A stretch of DNA of 64,000 bases from the NCBI GenBank assembly GCA_964023205.1, contig OZ026835.1, forward strand, positions 38,165,083 to 38,229,082, in the 5' to 3' direction. The stretch is from Lutraria lutraria. Its lineage: Eukaryota > Mollusca > Bivalvia > Venerida > Mactridae. Each line of letters opens with the position of its first letter. The stretch's first letter is position 1. The position numbers and the translations under genes were made by a program. The notes beneath the pieces are model-generated. The model did no database searches. It saw only the letters and a program-made list of their open reading frames with translations, and had not been told where the DNA came from. Positions 54,959 to 64,000 of the stretch are shown piece after piece.

Positions 54959-54983
54959 TATATCCTCCTCAGGTTCTTCACTT
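54649..54983 (-). CDS. RNF213: RNF213-like exon 2: start codon and three zinc ribbons (residues 1-103)
   Basis: The exon runs from acceptor TTTGCAG to donor AAACAG then GTTAGT. Translation starts at 54958 (MRKCSSTECG); 25 bases of 5' UTR precede it in the exon. Cysteines pair as C4/C9 with C18/C21, C37/C47 with C58/C61, and C77/C80 with C91/C94. The second and third give CxxCG knuckles (FCSGCG, FCDECG), so three zinc ribbons can form. Vertebrate RNF213 starts with one such CxxC...FCxxCG ribbon. The exon ends in a Lys/Pro tail. Confidence 0.93.
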
Positions 54984-55129
54984 CTGCAAATTTAAGAAAA
55001 TCAAAGAACTGGAAGAATTCTTAATAACAGATAGAAAATAATTAATTTTTTATATATAAGTTCTTTAACGACCAATTTGACAGCTTTGGTTATGTAAAAG
55101 CCCCTGTGAAAGGGGAAATAAGATGCAGA

Positions 55130-55300
55130 ACCTGGCACTTATATCACTCCTCTTTCTAAATAGTTTTTCCTGTTTTTTATGTTGCCCAGTTTTACACCCA
55201 GACAGACCACACCTTTTTCCTGTGGTTTTGCTAAGCACAGTACTTGGTTTGGTAGTTTGGATTGGGACACTGAAAATGCCTCCCTGACAAATTCAAAGGG
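55130..55300. repeat. SINE-like fragment related to 19890-20010
   Basis: ATATCACTCCTCTTTCTAAA, TAGTTTTTCCTG and GCACAGTACTTGGTTTGG parallel the body of the SINE-like copy in intron 19. Confidence 0.45.
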
Positions 55301-55364
55301 CAAGGCTTGAAAGGAAAGAAATTTAGAAAATGCTGATTTGACAAAACTAGTGTTAGTGACCACC

Positions 55365-55470
55365 TCTGAATAAAGGTCATTCTGTAAATAAAGGTCATTC
55401 TTTTAAAAAAGGTCAAAATGCCCTCCAAATGATGTACATCTGTCAATAAAGGCCTTTGTACATAGGTTTG
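55365..55470. repeat. AATAAAGGTCATTC-type short repeat
   Basis: Three to four close copies of AATAAAGG(T/C)CATT; same vocabulary as 14860-15010 and 57500-57650. Confidence 0.5.
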
Positions 55471-55502
55471 ACTGTACCTAATCAATTATCTAATCAGTTA
55501 AT

Positions 55503-55775
55503 ACAAGAGGGCCATGATGGCCCTATATTGCTCACCTGAGTATTGTAACACTAAAGGATAATTTAATCAAGGAAAGTTGCCATGGCAACCAGTGTTCTGC
55601 TTGGAATGGAATTCTTTGAACAACTTTGTTTAAGCTTCAAGCAAGGAACACACCTGTGAAATTTTGTTGAAATTGACAGAGCAGTTTAGGAGATGTTGTT
55701 TAAAGTAATTGTTGACGACGAACGGACGTATGACTGACGACGACTGACAATGGACATGGCTCAATCTTAAAAACT
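55503..55775. repeat. pearl-type element A, copy 9 (short)
   Basis: Head is ACAAGAGGGCCATGATGGCC with TATTGCTCACCTGAG. It jumps straight to the tail zone with GTTGACGACGAACGGACG. Core units absent. Confidence 0.65.
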
Positions 55776-55789
55776 CCCTAATTAAAAAA

Positions 55790-56860
55790 ATAATTGATGT
55801 AGATGTAAGCCATGTGAATGTTAGTGGTTTTATATAGATTCTGGAAAGTCTTATGACAAATACAACTTTTACTGTAATGCTCAGTGAACATCCTACAACA
55901 TGAATATGTGATGGGATGAATGGTTTGGGTGAAAAAAATAACTAAATGATAAGTAAATAATTGCTTACTATCATTAATCCAGAATAAAGCTTGACCAATT
56001 AACAGCAAATTTTGCTTCTTAGTGTTATAAGATAAAATTAAGTGTTTTAAAAGTAGATCACACTAGAAGACAATTGTTACTATGTATTCAAAGTAAACCA
56101 AACCAGTTGTTAAAAAGTTCATCTGTAGTGTCAGCTGATAGGCCATTAGATACACAGTTGATTATGCAGAACAAAACTACATTTTGTAGATTGGGAGACC
56201 CTATATTGAGAGAATTACACGCACAAGCTTCAGTCATGACCTATTGATCAAAGAATATTATTTTCATACCGACAATGTAAATGTATGATCAATCAATGCC
56301 AGGATGACATTTTATTCTAGAAAGAATCTTGAGAAATAGAGTGATGAATAGTCCCACAGGTTGCTTTGACACAGACATATTCATATTACCATCCAATATT
56401 TTTACTTTGACTTTCAAGTATCAATGTCTAATGAAAGTACTCAGGAATTTTGTTCTTTCACACACATAAATAATGTTTTTCTCAGCGGATGTCGTCAAGG
56501 TTACACAAATAGGATATGGACGGTCTTACATGCTTTTAAACACATGAGTTAAAATATGACTTCTGTTTAAGTTTAAATCAAAATGAAGAAATTCCTCTTA
56601 ATTTTCACAAGTCCACTGATCTTGTTCAACCATAGTTAATTAATTTTCAAATTAGTACACATTAAAATAACAGAAACTTAAAATAAAAAATATGCACATT
56701 TAATTCTATCTATTTTTACATAACTGGCAATTAGCCAAGAATCTTTTTATCATCAATGTCATGGTGTGCATATCTATGTTTGTGCAAATAAACATGATAA
56801 ATTCACATATCAAGTTACATGTATGGTTTACTGAGTATAAAGAGAGACTATACAATAATA
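55790..56860. other. long 5' intron, nothing recognised
   Basis: AT-rich DNA with no open frame, RNA gene or repeat that I can support. Confidence 0.5.
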
Positions 56861-56864
56861 TTTT

Positions 56865-56990
56865 AACTGCCTACTTTCTAATATAAAAAGACATGGCTGG
56901 TAGCAGGACTTGAACCCATGACCCTCTATCAGTAAGAGGTTACAGTGATTTGAAGTCAGCTACCCTAACCACTCGACCAATGAGACAGCG
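56865..56990 (-). repeat. tRNA-Ser-derived SINE
   Basis: Minus-strand 56989-56896 starts GCTGTCTCATTGGTCGAGTG, then GTTAGGGTAGC. It has an anticodon-like loop CTTCAAA, a long variable arm (CCTCT...AGAGG) and box B GGGTTCAAGTCC. The long variable arm and box A match tRNA-Ser. The acceptor stem is imperfect and a conserved tail (AGAAAGTAGGCAGTT) follows, so it is a SINE rather than a tRNA gene. A tail fragment recurs at 57118-57150. Confidence 0.7.
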
Positions 56991-57499
56991 TAGGCAGCTG
57001 CTTACAGAGGATGGGAGTCTAGTACTGCTTCTTCCCAGGAACAATGGTTAGTTGAACTGTCTGCCTAATATGACTCAGACTGTTGAAAAGGTTCATAAAA
57101 CTTGATATAAACAAAAAGTAACTGCCTACTTTCTCACATAAAGACACATGGTCATGATATTTGAAGTTGGGGTATCTATTAAATATGAGAGAACAGGTGC
57201 CAGGTCCTCTAAGCTGTTCCTATCTTTATAATATGTTTACAATCTATATCCAAGAGCGTTAATATAATGCTAAAGAATATGCAAAAAATATTACAAAATC
57301 TAAGTAAAGTTTTCTCTCAGACAAGGAATTTCAGTAATTATTTCCATTGAAGAGCAATGTTCAGTCAACAGGGCAAAATGTGTGCCCTGAAATCCTTCAA
57401 TCAAATGTCTGTATATAATATACACATTTTGATGAACTCAAAGACAGTTATTTACAGGAATAATAGAATGTCTATTCATGTGATCATTTTCTGTTTGAT

Positions 57500-57650
57500 G
57501 TTTGTGGCCACCTTCAAATAAAGGCCAACCCGTGTATATAGGCCATTTTTAAAACCTTTGTTGACTATTTTAAACAAAAAATATCCTTATGAAGGCCACA
57601 TTTTGTCTTCCCCATAATTATGGTGGTCTTTGTTCACGGGATGGACTGTA
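57500..57650. repeat. AATAAAGGCC-type short repeat
   Basis: CACCTTCAAATAAAGGCCAA and GAAGGCCAC-type motifs; third location of this dispersed family. Confidence 0.4.
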
Positions 57651-57669
57651 ATTGTTTCTATGCTACACT

Positions 57670-57765
57670 GCTAAGAAGAGCAAACAAGCATCAATGGTTT
57701 GGAAACATTCTGATAACCCACCACCTAAGAAAGCAAAGGCTGCCCTTTCAATGAGGAAAATTAAC
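57670..57765 (+). pseudogene. mariner transposase fragment
   Basis: A ~30-residue piece reads KQASMVWKHSDNPPPKKAKA then ALSMRK. It resembles the SKQW...PPPKKAK segment of mariner-family transposases just ahead of the catalytic core. It breaks off at both sides; only a relic. Confidence 0.6.
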
Positions 57766-58129
57766 GAGTATTGGGCAAATTATGCCTTTCATAGAAATGA
57801 TACACATGCTTTTAATAGACACTTCATTTTTCTTTATCCATCAACAACCACTTACAACTAACCTACTGTTATACAAGATCTACTTCATCTCACAAAATAA
57901 TTATATATCCATTTACAGAAAATCAAAGTGTACTAAAGTGTGACTTAACAGTGAAAAAATATAAGTAATTTATACAATCTGATAGATATACAAGTGTGTC
58001 GGTTATTTTTAGCCACAATTTCAGGAAATATTTGAACAAATAAAAAAAGAATATTGACAACCTATCAACACTACATAATGCAAGGATAATCTCAAGATTT
58101 CAATGATACCAGTCATTACATTAGCCAAT

Positions 58130-58230
58130 CAAAACCAATCTCACTAGCTTGCTGGTTATAAAAGCCTTTGCTCTTAGTATTTTAGTCAAGTCTGCTGGTT
58201 AACATCAGAACGAAAGAATCTTGGTAAAGT
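58130..58230 (+). promoter_or_regulatory. promoter-like CCAAT/TATA arrangement
   Basis: AGCCAATCAAAACCAATCTC is followed by GGTTATAAAAGCC (TATA at about 58157). A GT donor-like AAAGTGTGTATT appears ~80 bases later. Could be an LTR or transposon promoter. No protein downstream. Confidence 0.35.
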
Positions 58231-58309
58231 GTGTATTAATTTCTAGGAATTTTCATTAATTTGCAGTGTACGGACCATGAGAAGTTTCTCTCCCATTTGC
58301 TGAATTTAG

Positions 58310-58665
58310 TCTTAGAGATTAAGGACTAGAGCCTCCGGATCGCAGCATATGTACCATGAATGAGGTTTCTTTTCCCATCGCATAAATACAACGATGTTTG
58401 TTTGTTCTATTATAGTTTTATGGTATTGTTTTTTGTACAAGTGCATACCTGGGACTTAGGTCAGCGTGAATATGGACTAGAGCATCTCTATTGCAACATA
58501 TGTACCATGACAGATCTCTCTACTTCCTAGTATCAGTACCGACCGAGCCTTAGTTATCTCTTGTATTTTATTGTGTATTGCATTTGGCGCATGTCCAGGG
58601 CTTTGGGCAGTGTACGCAAGGGTTAGATCCTCTTCATTGCAGCATATGTCCCATGATAGAAATTC
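58310..58665. repeat. three ~150 bp tandem units
   Basis: The motif (A/G)GACTAGAGC(A/C)TC then TTGCAGCATATGTACCATGA (or variants) occurs at about 58323, 58471 and 58622, spaced 148-151 bases. No open frame across it. Confidence 0.6.
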
Positions 58666-59019
58666 AATTCCCTAATTCCAATAATGGGTCATGGGCAACT
58701 CCAATTAATGTTATAGTTGAGGCAACATTTTACAAACGTCTTTATATTTATTGAATATACAAGTGTCGTGCTTACTATTTTGATTCATAAATTGATTTTT
58801 GGGCATGTAGATATAGTGCCTTGTTTAGTTCAACAATCACTTGGGCAAAAAAGCCCTAAGGAAAATCGACATATGAACATTGTCCTGTTTGATAATCATT
58901 TACTGTTTAAAAAACTGTTCTCTCATATTTTAGGCCATAGTCACTCGGTACTAATTCAAAACATGTTACAGTCCTGGATAATTGACAGATTCATACAGTA
59001 TCAGGTAGGGGTTCAATGA

Positions 59020-59370
59020 AATGGCATTTCCCGTATTGCGATATATTGTGATGCAGTCGACCCATATCGCAACACGTATTGCAATAAATTGAAGTAATTA
59101 AAAACAGAATAAAAATACACACTGTACCATTATAGGTTTATTGGAAAACTGCAAATAATCAATATTTTATTATTCAAAGGATTGAATCGGACTTTGATGG
59201 TTCAAAACAACACTAAAATTTGTGTCTGCATTAATTTATTCAATGGATTTTGTGCTCAAATATTAAAGAAAATGTCGCTGTACATTGATGTCATACCGCA
59301 GTATGTATCGGCCTGACACTGTATCGCGATATACCAGTAGAGTACTCTATACCATGCACCACTAGTATTA
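59020..59370. mobile_element. MITE with TAGTGGTGCA-type ends
   Basis: The right end GTATACCATGCACCACTAGT-like sequence (ATACCATGCACCACTAGTAT) is the inverse of the left end seen at 44895 (ATTAGTGGTGCAGCAATATG). The interior has several CGTATTGCGATA/TATCGCAACACG blocks. Fragments occur at 44895 and 49205. Confidence 0.55.
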
Positions 59371-59535
59371 GGTCATATATTAGTGCAACCTCTTACAAAG
59401 TAGTGCATGTTGATATTAAGATCACAAAACATTCATGAGCTAAACGGTCAACTTCACGAAAAGTTATAATTATTTATCATGTATTATAATTAATCACAAA
59501 ACCACAACAATAATTTGTCAGTAATCATTTACTTT

Positions 59536-59565
59536 ACTATCTATCTATCTATCTATCAATACTGT
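59536..59565. repeat. CTAT microsatellite
   Basis: Five to six CTAT units in a row. Confidence 0.85.
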
Positions 59566-59753
59566 CACACTCCTCTTTCGAGTGTTATGGACAGGGGTGC
59601 GTGCCATGATTAGTGAAGAGAGAAAATAAAATAACTACAAGGAAAGTTCCAAGTAATTAGTGAGAATGTGAGTAGTAAAAGCAAAAAGTACATTTACTGT
59701 GTTAGCTCTGAAGAGAAGAGGTTTAAAAAGTGTTAAAAACATCCTTTGCTGAT

Positions 59754-60370
59754 CTAATAATTCAGTTTTGAAACTGCCTGCTTGAAACAATCAAGGCTCG
59801 GCATGACAGCAATGTTTGGAGGTAGACCGTTCCATAGGACAGTAGTATACGGATAAAAAGAGAACTTGAAGTAGTCTGTGCCTACGTGAACCTGGCGGAG
59901 ACAGTAAGGATGCATAAGTCTAGTAACTCTAACTGGAGGTTGTAAATATTGTGGGAATTGTATAGCGACCAAGTTATGATAAATTTTATAAAACATGAAT
60001 AGCCTTGTGTCATTTCTACGGTGTTCAAGAGATCTCCAACCCAAACTTTGTTGCATTTTAGAGACACTTGAGTAACTAGCATTTGCCACTGGCTCTAGTG
60101 TTTCACCGTGAAGCTTATATTTATGAGTTATGGGTTTTCTGTTTCTTGAAACGTGTAAAACCTGACATTTGCTGGGGTTGAACTCCATATCCCACAGTTC
60201 TTCCCATTTTTCTAATTTTTGGAGATCACATTGGAGTGTTTCACAGTCTAGGACTGAGTTGATGGTAATATAAACTGCTGTGTCATCAGCGAAAAGTCGC
60301 ACCTGAGAGGTAACATTACAAGGGAGATCATTGATGTAAAGAAGAAAAAGAAGGAGGGCACGTACATTTC
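59754..60370 (-). mobile_element. 5'-truncated, internally deleted LINE (RT fragment)
   Basis: Minus-strand frame: LLFLLYINDLPCNVTSQVRL, then FADDTAVYITINSVLDCETL (the RT F/YADD motif), WDMEFNPSKCQVLHVSR, then a jump from PVANASY to SSVSKMQQSLGWRSLEHRRN. In related non-LTR retrotransposons ~90 residues normally lie between those parts, so an in-frame deletion is likely. It ends naturally at a stop (59754). Confidence 0.8.
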
Positions 60371-60828
60371 TACCTGGGAAAAAGATGTAATTTATTTAAA
60401 TTTGATTTTCAAACACTTGCAAACTATCACTTTAGGTCAATTTATATATGTAAATCATGTTGTTTGGTAACTTTAACAATTCAATGTAATTAAAAAGAAT
60501 ACGTAACATTTTCAATGATTCAACCTTAATTTACTGGTCAAGGTTACAATTAAAACATTTTGACTTAATCAGAACATATTTTTGTCAACATGACTCATTC
60601 ATCTAATAACTTATTAATAATAAGTAGACGTTTGAAGTAAAAGTATACTGGCCTAGTAGTTTGAATTCTGAACATAGTATGCTAGCTATAAGTAGTCTAC
60701 AATGTACAGTAGCCAGCTCACCATTTTTCAGAAGACAAAAAAAAATCATAAAATGTAACAATAATTAAAATGCTAATTTAAAATGAGGGGAAGATAGAAG
60801 TGAACAAAAGAATAAAAAGTGTACTCAC
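60371..60828. other. upstream/first-intron DNA, nothing recognised
   Basis: AT-rich; no open frame or repeat supported. Confidence 0.45.
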
Positions 60829-60853
60829 TCCATACTTATTCGCCAACTACCCG
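60829..60853 (-). other. RNF213: candidate small 5' UTR exon
   Basis: Acceptor ATTTTGCAG and donor ATGGA then GTGAGT bound 25 bases on the minus strand. If used, it adds an in-frame stop ahead of the start codon in exon 2 and no new ATG in that frame, so it would be untranslated leader. Confidence 0.3.
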
Positions 60854-60954
60854 CTGCAAAATTATCATTAACAGCAAATAATTCTAATTTCTATTTGTTT
60901 CGGACGAACATATTCAGTCATGATCGAAAACGAAACTAGGCTTCAGATACTTAC

Positions 60955-61060
60955 CAGAAATTGATAAAATATTTCAGACAACATTTTCCGAAAATGACGT
61001 ACTCTTTGAAACTAATGACAAAGCAAAATTACATCCATGATTGTATTGATAACAACAGTT
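60955..61060 (-). other. RNF213: candidate first (non-coding) exon of the RNF213-like gene
   Basis: A strong donor AATTTCTG then GTAAGTAT lies at 60955 on the minus strand, with no element between it and the LINE beyond 61.8 kb. The transcription start cannot be placed; no clear TATA box. The right limit given is arbitrary. Confidence 0.3.
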
Positions 61061-61838
61061 TTTGCAACGGTTTCCCGAAAATATGTCGACCTGGGAACCT
61101 CGACTTCGCCAAATCGAAAGTGGACTCGATGTTTAAACAACGTTACACTATGCAAATATGCGGTTCTAATTAACATCGAAAGACGTTACTTATTCATAGT
61201 TATAGGAGACCAATACCATATATTTCTTGCACATGCTTGTTCATTTAATAAGTATTTTATTAGTTAGTTACTGAATGAATTCTAGCTTGTCAGAAGACGG
61301 CAAGTTCCATAAAATCAAACATCTTCCTTATGTTTACATGTTAAATAAAAGTACAGGTATTTACCTTAATTTAAGAGAGCGACATTATATTTTTTATTCG
61401 GACGACTTAAGTTCTAAGTACTATTTTATGTTTCTTTTTTACATATCTGGGGATAATAAATTATTTGTTCTGCTAATTTCAAATGTACTAAAATTATTAC
61501 TCATTATATCATGATCAAAGGCATTCCGTTCACCAAACTGTGATTACAATGATCGTCATATCTTAATTATGAAATTGTGACCTTAAATACAATTAAATGG
61601 AATTATAAGTAGCAAACTTTCACTTTAAACATGTGATAATAATGTTAATTATCAGGATCAAAGCAAATACATTGACAAATTGTCATTTTTGTTAAACAAT
61701 AGTAATGATAATTAAGCTTCGTATTCATGACATTTAAGATGTTTGTTGAACATGTATATAAGAAATAATATTTAATTATCTAAAATATGATGAGCTTCAA
61801 CCATCATTTAACTATATCTGGTCTGGCCGCTAATTTTC
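61060..61838. other. possible upstream region, nothing recognised
   Basis: AT-rich DNA between the candidate first exon and the LINE tail. Plus-strand frames of 70-79 codons here lack recognisable features. Confidence 0.45.
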
Positions 61839-61839
61839 T

Positions 61840-64000
61840 ATAACATAACATAACATACCTTTATTTCTCTCAATACATGCAATATACATAGTATAAACAT
61901 GTAAACATGAGGTATTACATTCATGCAAAAGGGTACGAGGCGTAAAAATACATACATATATAAACATACATGTTCACTAAAGCAATTTCATTTAGGTAGG
62001 TGTAACCAAATTCTGTTAAATTCACTTTATATTTAAACTGATATAAAAAAAAACTGTTAAGAATGTTTCTTTTAAATGATTTCTTTCTTTATTCCTTTTT
62101 ATTATTATTATTTTGCCGGAGAGTCGCCTGATTCTAAATGTGGTTAGATTTTAAGAGTAAAACAAATTTTAATGACCATTACTAGGAGCAAGGAGGCATA
62201 CTAGTAGAAGAAACACAGACGGACGGACAAGAAAACTATCATACATGTACATGTACGTACATAGTTGTATATACTGTACGTATATACTCACATATATAAT
62301 TAATAATAACACATAATTGAACATACATATTACAAACATGTTAATTTCTTATTCCTGACAGAATACATTTAATGAATTTACATAACTTAATATTTTCTAT
62401 TTGACTACTGGTCGACATAAGTTGTTCAAATTTGTACATGTTAGGCCTTCTTAAAAAGTATGGTTTGATAAATCGTTTTCTTTCATTTGTATATTTGGTA
62501 CATTCAAAAAGGTAATGAAATTCGTCGCCTATTTTATCAGGACAATGGGAACAATATCTTAGATTACTTGGGATTCTATGCCAGTTTCCAATTTCTACAG
62601 GTAAACGATGATTTCTTGTCCTAAATCGAATCATATATATAAGTAAGTTTGGTGGAGTTGTCTTCAAGTAGTTTTCGAAGCCAAATGATTTCTTAAATAT
62701 TTTATATACTTTACTCTTGTTAGAATTTTCTACAAGTGAGTACCATTCCGATAAAAATAAATCTTTGAGTTTTTGTTTTACAGTTGCTTTCAGCCAATTG
62801 ACATTTACAAAATTATCATTATTCCACATGTTCATTAGTCCACATTTGATAAGTATTTGTCTAATTTGATAAAACCACGGAAATTTCTTTTTTAAGTCAA
62901 CATTATTTATATGTCTAGCTAACTCATACAAATTTCTATAAATAATTGTAGATAATTTCACAGGAAAATCTTCATTTTGAATTGTACATAACCGAGTCCA
63001 GAAAGATATCATTCTATGTTCTATATCAATACTTAACGGTGTACATCCACTTTCTCCATAAACCATATAGTTAGGTGTTGATCTTTTCATGTTTAAAATG
63101 TATTTAAGAAATCGTAATTGAACTCTTTCAAGTACATCTAAATTACCATAGCCCCAAATTTCTGATCCGTAAAGAAGAATAGGTTTAATTGTTTTATTAA
63201 AAAGATCAATTTGAATATAGACATAATCTATTACAATTTTTTAATAAACTATACATAGCTCGGGTTGCTTGTGCAGCAATGTGCTTTTTAGATTTTGTGA
63301 AAGATCCAGATTTACAAAAATAAACACCCAAATATTTGTATTCATTAACGGTTTCCAGAGGCTGATTTTTAAATGTGAAATTAACTGGACGCTGTCTACC
63401 CTTTGAAAATATTACAATTTTGGATTTAGCTATATTAACAGTAAGTTTCCAATTGTTACAGTATTCATCATACGCATTTAGAGCTCTTTGTAAATCAATT
63501 TCATTATCTGCTAATATTACTGTATCGTCAGCATAAAGTAAGATCAATAGTTTTAGAAAATTTTGGATTTCGTTTGGTATTTCATTTTCATTGCCAACGT
63601 GAATACCTTGGGTATTATGATGCTCACGCATAAAAGATTCTAAGTCATTAAGAAATATGGAAAATAGCAAAGGTGAAAGATTTTCACCTTGACGTACACC
63701 AATATTACTGCCAAAGAAGTTGGAAATTTTCGAATTACAGGATACGCATGATTTTATATTGTTATACATGTTTTTTATTACATTGAAACACTTGCCATTT
63801 ATTTTTATACTTAGTAGCTTTTCCCAAAGACCATTCCTCCAGACTGTATCAAAAGCTTGTTTGAGATCTATGAATGCACAATAAAGTTTTTTACGTTTAT
63901 TATTTAGAACTTGAATGATGTGTTGAAGAATAAACATATTATCTGAAGTAGAGAAACCTTTTCTAAAGCCAGCTTGGCAATTTGTGAGTAAGTTAGTTGA
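61840..64000 (-). mobile_element. non-LTR retrotransposon, 3' half (continues off right edge)
   Basis: The minus-strand frame 63937-63206 has RT motifs in order: FIDLKQAFDTVWRNGLWEKL, GVRQGENLSPLLFSIFLNDL, LLILLYADDTVILADNEIDL and a WKLTVNIAKSKIV motif. The next frame (63090-62341, open from ~63213) continues LLYGSEIWGYGN and carries a Cys-His motif: RYCSHCPDKIGDEFHYLFEC. A one-base shift separates the two frames near 63215. The 3' end is a TATGT/TTATG short tandem tail at 61840-61858. Otherwise well preserved, so the insertion is fairly young. Confidence 0.88.

Noticed and set aside
56896..56989. tRNA-Ser gene
   Set aside because: Box A and B are present, but the acceptor stem is imperfect and a SINE-type tail follows, with a tail fragment repeated nearby.

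Overview
The window is animal nuclear DNA: AT-rich, with many short exons spread over long introns full of repeats. The interspersed elements have inverted ends, ~145-165 bp internal tandem units and GACC/GACA/GACGG simple-repeat tails. They match the pearl-type (Helentron-associated) elements known from bivalves, so a bivalve mollusc is the most likely source (inference). No prokaryotic gene organisation is present.

Almost the whole window is one gene on the minus strand, running from about 60.9 kb down past the left edge. I reconstructed 33 coding exons (311-54958) by reading splice sites and codon phase by eye. Joined, they give 7002 coding bases (2334 codons) with matching phase at every junction, one of which needs a GC-AG intron. 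The product is recognisably the N-terminal part of an RNF213/mysterin-type giant E3 ubiquitin ligase. In order it has three zinc ribbons, a ~370-residue acidic low-complexity exon, a CBM20-like domain, a long helical stalk, a UBA-like segment, and the start of the AAA block with a degenerate P-loop. The remaining AAA modules and the RING/E3 module would lie beyond the left edge.

Regions. 1-8 kb: last exons in the window (P-loop), two pearl-type arrays and a 974 bp foldback element. 8-13 kb: decayed Penelope-like retroelement sequence in inverted orientation. 13-24 kb: dense stalk exons, the UBA-like exon pair, and a copied piece of exon 21 buried in a repeat. 24-38 kb: sparse exons among pearl-type elements, an 825 bp Mutator-like foldback, a nested LINE and a large TIR element. 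38-44.8 kb: exon cluster for the first stalk part and the CBM20-like domain. 45-50.5 kb: repeats and a TTAA-flanked MITE. 50.5-55 kb: acidic exon and zinc-ribbon exon. 55-61 kb: long 5' intron or upstream DNA with SINE, mariner and LINE remains. 61.8-64 kb: a non-LTR retrotransposon entering from the right edge.

No independent protein gene is supported on the plus strand. Open frames there are shadows of exons, translations of tandem repeats, or the Penelope-like remains.
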